A DNA stretch of 11,234 nucleotides from an uncultured Lachnospiraceae bacterium (GTDB taxonomy: Bacteria; Bacillota; Clostridia; Lachnospirales; Lachnospiraceae), in the NCBI GenBank assembly GCA_934351765.1, contig CAKRJM010000057.1:1-11234 (forward strand). Reading direction: 5' to 3'. Each line of letters begins with the position of its first letter. The stretch's first letter is position 1. A model generated the notes under the pieces. It was not told where the DNA came from. It searched no databases and worked only from the letters and a program-made list of their open reading frames with translations. Shown here one piece after another: positions 7,765-11,234 of the stretch. A program made the position numbers and the translations under genes.

Positions 7765-8634
7765 TTATCGTTTATTTCCCAGATAGAATAATGCCATGGT
7801 TCCGGGGCCGGAATGGGCTCCGATCACAGCTCCCACGTAGTTTACATAGAAATTCTTCTTCCCGAACTTCTCCTCGATCAGCTTTTCCAGATACAATACA
7901 TCATCCATGCAGTCACCGTGGCTGATGAAGATATCGTCATTCTCATTTTCAAAGCCGCCGATGGTCTTTTCCATGTTGGAAACCAGCGCCTGCAGCGATT
8001 TCTTTCTTCCCCGGACATTATACAGGGAGATCAGTTTTCCTTCATCGTCCACATGAAGCACCGGCTTCACATTGATCATGGTTCCCAGAATTGCCGTTGC
8101 CTTGGAAACACGGCCGCCGCGGTGCAGATGATGAAGATCATCTACCGTAAACTGATGGCAGATATTCAGCTTATGCTCCTCCAGCCATCTGGCATTCTCC
8201 TCCAGGCTCATGCCCTCCGCCTGACGCTTTAAGGCATAATGGACAAACAGCCCCTGTCCCATGGACGCACAGAGGGAATCCACCACAATGATCTTCCGGT
8301 CCGGGAACTCATCCCGCACATCATTGGCTCCCAGAACCGCATTCTGGCAGCTTGCACTTAAACCGGAAGAAAAGGCTATATATAAAATATCCTCGCCCTG
8401 CTCCAGGTGGCGCCGCATGGCATTGGCAACATCCTCGGGATTCACTGCCATAGTCGTTGGCATGCTTCCGCCCCGCATCTTCGCGTAGAACTCCTTGATG
8501 TCCATGGTTTTGTCTTCGCCATAGATGGTCCCGTCCATATTATATAACAGGTTCAGCACATCCAGTCCATGTTCCTTAATATATTCCTCCGAAAGGTCAC
8601 AGGAGGAATCGGTCATGATCACATACTTTCCCAT
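7765..8634 (-). CDS. DegV family fatty-acid-binding protein
   Basis: DegV proteins bind a single fatty acid. In Firmicutes, FakB proteins of this family present exogenous fatty acids to the kinase FakA for phosphorylation, feeding PlsY. The 289-residue length is typical. Family motifs are TDSSCDL at residues 8-14, SMPTTMAVNPED at 57-68 (the usual Ser-x-Pro-Thr loop), FSSGLSASCQNA at 88-99, VVDSLCASMGQG at 117-128, HRGGRVS at 171-177 and IGAHSGPGT at 271-279. AAGGAG precedes the ATG by about 9 nt. No fakA-like kinase is in this window, so assigning it as a FakB is inference. It is the first gene of the presumed operon running to folA and has its own promoter. Confidence 0.95.
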   Translation of the reverse strand: MGKYVIMTDSSCDLSEEYIKEHGLDVLNLLYNMDGTIYGEDKTMDIKEFYAKMRGGSMPTTMAVNPEDVANAMRRHLEQGEDILYIAFSSGLSASCQNAVLGANDVRDEFPDRKIIVVDSLCASMGQGLFVHYALKRQAEGMSLEENARWLEEHKLNICHQFTVDDLHHLHRGGRVSKATAILGTMINVKPVLHVDDEGKLISLYNVRGRKKSLQALVSNMEKTIGGFENENDDIFISHGDCMDDVLYLEKLIEEKFGKKNFYVNYVGAVIGAHSGPGTMALFYLGNKR

Positions 8635-8654
8635 TTTTCTCTTCTCCTTTCCAT

Positions 8655-8691
8655 TTCTATGATTGTAACGGCTGTTTTACGGGTTTGTCCA
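8655..8691 (-). promoter_or_regulatory. Sigma-A-type promoter for the degV operon
   Basis: On the minus strand, TGGACA (8686-8691) and TACAAT (8662-8667) are 18 nt apart, each matching consensus at 5 of 6 positions. The expected start is near 8655, about 20 nt before the degV ATG, leaving room for the AAGGAG site. Genes downstream (lipoprotein, hflX, thyA, folA) have short gaps without better promoters, so this probably drives the whole set. Confidence 0.75.
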
Positions 8692-8703
8692 CCCTTTTTA
8701 CAG
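8672..8703. promoter_or_regulatory. Nested inverted repeat spanning the degV -35
   Basis: Two concentric dyads share one centre: outer arms CTGT/ACAG and inner arms GGGT/ACCC, with 5-nt gaps on both sides and a 6-nt middle, 32 bp in all. The -35 hexamer of the degV promoter lies in the centre. The geometry would suit a dimeric DNA-binding protein, but the arms are only 4 bp each and chance is possible. Confidence 0.3.
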
Positions 8704-8708
8704 TATTT

Positions 8709-9221
8709 TTACACACCGGTGCTCCCGAAACCGCCATTCCGCTTTGCTGACACTTCATCGTCCACCGTGATTCCGAACTCCGTAAACAGCCCCTGGGCGA
8801 TCCCGCTTCCTGCCGGAAGCTCCAGAATCCTTCCTTCGTTGCTGTCGTTGGTCATCTTGATAAAAATATGTCCCTCATTGTCGGACTCGTAGTAATCGCT
8901 GTCCACGATCCCGACCGTATTGTTAAGCTGAAGCCGATATTTGAAGCCCAGACCGCTCCGGGGATAAATCTGGAGTACCCAGCCTTCTTCCATCCAGGCT
9001 CGGATCCCGGTGGGGATCTTCACTGTTTCACCCGGCCGCAGTGTCACCGCTACCGGGGTCACAAAGTCATAACCTGCTGATCCGCCTGTGGCCCGTTTCG
9101 GAAGCGTTACTGCCTCCCAGGCCTCCGGGATCCGGCTTTTCTTGTCCGTTCCGAACGTATCCAGAAAGTCTGCCTCAAACTGCTCCCGGCTCACCTTCTC
9201 AAATCTGGCAATTCGTTTCAT
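8709..9221 (-). CDS. dut: dUTP diphosphatase (dUTPase)
   Basis: The enzyme hydrolyses dUTP to dUMP and pyrophosphate, keeping uracil out of DNA and supplying the substrate of ThyA encoded downstream. The 170-residue protein carries the five motifs of trimeric dUTPases: I SAGYDF at 48-53, II PRSG at 87-90, III NTVGIVDSDY at 101-110 (D107 and Y110 match E. coli D90 and Y93), IV GIAQGLF at 140-146 and V GGFGSTG at 163-169. About 40 residues precede the core, more than in E. coli. After motif III there is an acidic stretch (YESDNEG) about five residues longer than the usual xG, which I believe is common in clostridial homologues. CGGAG lies 7 nt before the ATG. No convincing terminator follows before the degV promoter. 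Confidence 0.95.
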   Translation of the reverse strand: MKRIARFEKVSREQFEADFLDTFGTDKKSRIPEAWEAVTLPKRATGGSAGYDFVTPVAVTLRPGETVKIPTGIRAWMEEGWVLQIYPRSGLGFKYRLQLNNTVGIVDSDYYESDNEGHIFIKMTNDSNEGRILELPAGSGIAQGLFTEFGITVDDEVSAKRNGGFGSTGV

Positions 9222-9280
9222 ATTGATTCTCCGTTATTCTTTATTCAGACCCTTCGCATCTTTCCGCTCCGGGGCACTGC

Positions 9281-9316
9281 ATGTATCAGTATATCATAAA
9301 CACACGGCATGTGAAA
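9281..9316 (-). promoter_or_regulatory. Extended -10 promoter for dut
   Basis: On the minus strand, TATACT (9288-9293) is immediately preceded by TGA (9294-9296), an extended -10. A weak -35, TTTCAC (9311-9316), sits 17 nt upstream of the hexamer. Transcription would start near 9281, leaving a leader of about 60 nt. The 120-nt gap after the upstream gene holds no clear terminator, so read-through from that gene is also possible. Confidence 0.7.
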
Positions 9317-9341
9317 CTATTTTCCGTCCATACTTTGTGTT

Positions 9342-10019
9342 TTACGCTTCGCTCCACGAAATTGTTTTTAACAGCTTTTCCATCTTTTCAAACCGAACGG
9401 CCGCCTGAGCAGAAAAATCACAGTCCTTCTCCCACGGGGTCGCATAAAACAGCTGCAGCAAAAAGGTGTTCACATCACCTTTCAGCTTCTCATCGCTCTC
9501 CCCGGCGAAATGGCTCCGGATTGCTTTCAGCAGGTCATGCCACCGGAGAATATAGGTCTCATACTTCGGAAGCTCCGGCGTATCCAGCCATTTTTTTATC
9601 TTTACCTTGGCTTTTCCGGTCCTGGGGCACTGGCTGTTCTGAAGATAATAGGAAAATCCATCCTGCTCATAGATCCGCCCCAGAGGAAACAGGCGGCAGA
9701 GTCCCGGACGGCTTTCGTGGATCCGACACCGTCCCTCTTCATTTAAAAACACACACGCTTCCTCCGGGCCATTCATACGAAGATTCGGAAGCACGATCCC
9801 CTCCTGGGGCGAAAGCTCCGCAGCAGTCTGCAAAAGCTCTCCAAAGGACTGTCCTGTTCCGTTCCAAAGCCGGAAACCGTCATAAGGATCCAGAACCACC
9901 GAGCTTCCCATGCCTCTGCAGCAGGCAGAGCAGCCCGTGCAGCCTCCCGTATCTGCCTTTACCATGTCTCCTGATGCATAGGTTTTTTTCAGTTCCTCTA
10001 CCGGAATTTCCCGTTCCAT
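9342..10019 (-). CDS. YkgJ-type CxxCxxCC metal-binding protein
   Basis: This belongs to the widespread zinc- or iron-chelating CxxCxxCC family, whose biochemical role is not established. The 225-residue protein has the defining cluster C27-x2-C30-x2-C33-C34 (GGCTGCSACC). Further cysteines typical of the family are C89 (ACVFL), C98 and C108 (GRCRIHESRPGLCRLFPLG) and C131 (SQCP). No signal peptide or membrane segment is visible, so it is probably cytosolic. The C-terminal third (about 150-225) is helical, charged and without recognisable motifs. I chose the ATG at 10019 because GGAG lies about 7 nt upstream and MEREIPVEEL looks natural. The frame continues to 10157, but those 46 residues are Arg/Cys-rich and run through the hairpin downstream of rnpB. 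No full promoter was found; the gene may depend on rnpB read-through. Confidence 0.85.
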   Translation of the reverse strand: MEREIPVEELKKTYASGDMVKADTGGCTGCSACCRGMGSSVVLDPYDGFRLWNGTGQSFGELLQTAAELSPQEGIVLPNLRMNGPEEACVFLNEEGRCRIHESRPGLCRLFPLGRIYEQDGFSYYLQNSQCPRTGKAKVKIKKWLDTPELPKYETYILRWHDLLKAIRSHFAGESDEKLKGDVNTFLLQLFYATPWEKDCDFSAQAAVRFEKMEKLLKTISWSEA

Positions 10020-10105
10020 GCCACATCTCCATTTCCTAACAGTGAAGTGCCTTACCGCATTCTCTCTCCGCACGCGCATCCCGGACACCTCTGTTATGAT
10101 TATAT

Positions 10106-10154
10106 AGAAACAGACCCCGCCGCGGAGCCTTCCGCAAAAGCAGGATCTGTTTCT
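10106..10154 (-). terminator. Strong hairpin downstream of rnpB, possible terminator
   Basis: Minus-strand arms AGAAACAGATCCTGC and GCGGGGTCTGTTTCT pair over 15 positions (two G-U). They enclose a second stem, GCGGA-AGGC-TCCGC. The 3' arm and following bases (TCTGTTTCTATAT) are T-rich, though without a clean T-run. It starts about 40 nt beyond the predicted 3' end of rnpB, so it may terminate or protect the rnpB precursor. The structure is certain; its function is inferred. Confidence 0.55.
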
Positions 10155-10169
10155 CATTCTTCTATCGTT

Positions 10170-10189
10170 CAGGCGATCGGCCTGTTTTT
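10170..10189 (+). terminator. Plus-oriented terminator-like hairpin beside rnpB
   Basis: On the plus strand, CAGGC-GATCG-GCCTG is followed directly by TTTTT. The stem is only 5 bp, and no plus-strand gene leads into it. It would stop transcription entering rnpB in the antisense direction. On the minus strand no T-run follows, so it is not a good rnpB terminator. Confidence 0.35.
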
Positions 10190-10196
10190 CCCGAAT

Positions 10197-10537
10197 AAGC
10201 AGGACTGTAAGCCGGGTTCTGTCTTAGATGGTCATCTATCTAGTCCCGCCGTCACCGACGGGCTCAAGCGACCTACCCGAAAGCAGACGGGCCGTCTTAT
10301 GCTTTCTGTTCGGTCTTGCTTCGAGTGGGGTTTACATATGCCCCTCCTGTTACCAGGAGGGCGGTAGTCTCTTACACTGCCCTTCCAACCTTACCAGACA
10401 AGCTGGCGGTACATTTCTGTTGCACTGTCCCTGGAGTCGCCTCCGCCGGACGTTATCCGGCACCCTTGCCCTGCGAAGCCCGGACTTTCCTCACCTGCGG
10501 CCTTTCGGCACCTGCAGCCGCGACCATCCGTCCTGCT
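10197..10537 (-). ncRNA. rnpB: RNase P RNA, class A
   Basis: This is the catalytic RNA of ribonuclease P, which with the RnpA protein removes 5' leaders from tRNA precursors. Recognised conserved parts, in order on the minus strand, are GAGGAAAGTCCGGGCTTCG (P4 5' strand region), the segment with GTAAGAGACTACC (P10/P11 region), GTAAACCCCACTCGAAGCAAG with GACCGAACAG, and the closing AGAACCCGGCTTACAG (P4 3' strand). The ends are set by helix P1: AGCAGGAC at 10530-10537 pairs with GTCCTGCT at 10198-10205. The length of about 341 nt is at the short end of the class. It has its own promoter 7-10 nt upstream and is flanked by the nucleoside kinase and the CxxCxxCC gene. Exact ends are uncertain by a few bases. 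Confidence 0.95.
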
Positions 10538-10556
10538 CTGTGGTATCATACCACAG
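10538..10556. promoter_or_regulatory. 19-bp perfect palindrome over the rnpB -10, possible operator
   Basis: CTGTGGTAT-G-ATACCACAG (minus strand) has two perfect 9-bp arms around a single central base, and the -10 hexamer lies inside. It ends at the predicted transcription start, so it would act mainly as DNA rather than RNA. The TGGTAT/ATACCA half-sites resemble operators bound by GntR-family dimers, but no regulator gene is present in the window. Confidence 0.45.
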
Positions 10557-10573
10557 GACGGCCGGAAAGTAAA
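10538..10573 (-). promoter_or_regulatory. rnpB promoter
   Basis: On the minus strand, TTTACT (10568-10573) and TATGAT (10545-10550) are 17 nt apart, matching the -35 and -10 consensus at 4/6 and 5/6. The predicted start, 7-8 nt downstream, falls on the first base of helix P1, which supports both calls. Confidence 0.8.
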
Positions 10574-10580
10574 GCACGAA

Positions 10581-10618
10581 GATTCTGCGCCGCTCCCGCA
10601 GCTGCTGCTCCGCGAATC
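10581..10618 (-). terminator. Weak inverted repeat after the nucleoside kinase
   Basis: In the gap between the kinase stop and the rnpB -35, minus-strand GATTCGCG and CGCAGAATC can pair with one bulge around a GC-rich loop that itself contains GCAGCTGC. The next bases, TTCGTGCTTTACTTT, are only moderately T-rich. It may be the kinase terminator, but the fit is poor. Confidence 0.25.
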
Positions 10619-10633
10619 ATCTTTCCCGGCTCC

Positions 10634-11234
10634 TTATACCTGGAAGCAGCTTCCTCCGATAAACTCCCGTAAAAGCGAATTTTTCGGAATATCCTCGCTT
10701 ACAATCGTCAGGAAATAATCAAAGAATTTCAGAAGCCGCTTGGCCTCCACATACTCCGGCGCACTCTTTGGAATTCCGAACAATAACGGCTCCGCATAAG
10801 GCTTCAGCACCGCCAGTTCATAGATCAGTGCCGAATTAAACACCACATCAGCAGACTCCTGATAGGGGAAGATATTCTCCTCCTCTCCGCGGCGTACCGA
10901 TGGCCACATGGCAATGGTCTCCTGTGCCGATGTGCCTCTGGTCCGTGCATCGCGCACGATCCGGCGCAGCAGCCGTCCGTCGGTGCTGGGGATCCGGTTA
11001 TGCTCATCAATGTTTAACTGGGTCAGTGCACTGATATAGATCTTGAATTTATATTCCGGCGACAAGCTGTAGGAAAGCCGGTCATTGAGGCCATGGATTC
11101 CCTCGATCACCAGAATGTCGTCCTCGCCCAGCGTCAGGGTATTTCCCTTGTATTCCCGCTTGCCCTTTTTGAAATTGAAGGTGGGCATTTTCACAGTCTT
11201 TCCTGCCAGCAGATCGTTCATATCCTTGTTGAAC
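10634..11234 (-). CDS. Uridine kinase-like nucleoside kinase, C-terminal part (5' end outside window)
   Basis: About 199 C-terminal residues are visible, and the frame runs off the right edge (FNKDMNDLLAGK at the start). Features fit the uridine kinase/phosphoribulokinase superfamily: MPTFNFKKGKREY matches the substrate-side lid region (uridine kinases have P-x-YDF in this place), ILVIEGIHGLND matches the IVLEGI strand, and IRRIVRD-type segments appear as LLRRIVRDARTRG. The P-loop lies beyond the edge. Clostridial proteins of this type are often about 550 residues with an N-terminal TGS-like domain, which cannot be checked here. The substrate is not known, so a salvage role is inferred. The ATG at 11221 is an internal methionine. 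rnpB lies downstream on the same strand with its own promoter. Confidence 0.88.
   Translation of the reverse strand, partial: FNKDMNDLLAGKTVKMPTFNFKKGKREYKGNTLTLGEDDILVIEGIHGLNDRLSYSLSPEYKFKIYISALTQLNIDEHNRIPSTDGRLLRRIVRDARTRGTSAQETIAMWPSVRRGEEENIFPYQESADVVFNSALIYELAVLKPYAEPLLFGIPKSAPEYVEAKRLLKFFDYFLTIVSEDIPKNSLLREFIGGSCFQV

Noticed and set aside
9301..9340. Inverted repeat AAACACA/TGTGTTT after the CxxCxxCC gene as a terminator
   Set aside because: The loop would be about 31 nt with an AT-rich 7-bp stem and no T-run, and it overlaps the dut promoter.
9281..10039. Plus-strand open frame of 252 codons opposite the CxxCxxCC gene
   Set aside because: It is rich in Pro, Ser, Arg and His without motifs, has no ribosome binding site, and lies fully antisense to a gene with a conserved Cys motif and good start.
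10099..10104. Perfect TATAAT on the minus strand as a promoter for the CxxCxxCC gene
   Set aside because: No -35-like hexamer is found at 16-18 nt, where the rnpB-side hairpin lies, and no TGn extension is present. Kept only as a possibility.
10020..10157. 46-residue upstream extension of the CxxCxxCC protein
   Set aside because: It runs through the strong hairpin after rnpB, is Arg/Cys-rich and unlike the family, and a better start with GGAG exists at 10019.
10047..10672. Overlapping plus-strand open frames across the RNase P RNA region
   Set aside because: The stretch is a structured RNA with recognisable RNase P core elements and paired ends; frames in it are accidental.
1..11234. Search for CRISPR arrays, insertion sequences, tRNA genes, tandem repeats and phage-like modules
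   Set aside because: No regularly spaced repeats, terminal inverted repeats with transposase, cloverleaf-like sequences or phage genes were seen; gene content and codon use look uniformly chromosomal.

Overview
The window looks like ordinary chromosomal housekeeping DNA from a Clostridia-type Firmicute, most likely in or near the Lachnospiraceae. This is inferred from the strong GGAGG/AAGGAG ribosome binding sites, the plsX-acpP-rnc-smc order, a class A RNase P RNA with clostridial-type features, DegV, and a uridine-kinase-like nucleoside kinase of the kind common in that family. Base composition is roughly half G+C by eye. Every gene I can support lies on the minus strand, so transcription runs from high to low coordinates. 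I saw no mobile elements, tRNA genes, CRISPR arrays or phage genes.

In the direction of transcription: (1) the C-terminal part of a nucleoside kinase, cut by the right edge; (2) the RNase P RNA gene rnpB with its own promoter, whose -10 sits in a perfect 19-bp palindrome, followed by a strong hairpin; (3) a CxxCxxCC (YkgJ-type) metal-binding protein; (4) a dUTPase (dut) with its own extended -10 promoter; (5) a probable operon degV - TPR lipoprotein - hflX - thyA - folA behind a good sigma-A-type promoter; (6) plsX - acpP with its own promoter and a strong intrinsic terminator after acpP; (7) rnc - smc, overlapping by 10 bp, with smc cut by the left edge.

Functionally, dut, thyA and folA form one short pathway. 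Dut makes dUMP from dUTP, ThyA methylates dUMP to dTMP and releases dihydrofolate, and FolA regenerates tetrahydrofolate. PlsX and ACP belong to phospholipid precursor synthesis, using acyl-ACP to make acyl-phosphate, and DegV is a fatty-acid-binding family. RNase III and RNase P process RNA, HflX is a ribosome-associated GTPase, and SMC is the condensin ATPase.

I found no undescribed multi-gene system. The points most worth checking are regulatory: the palindrome on the rnpB promoter, a nested dyad over the degV promoter -35, the terminator plus second hairpin between acpP and rnc, and a divergent thymidylate synthase active site.
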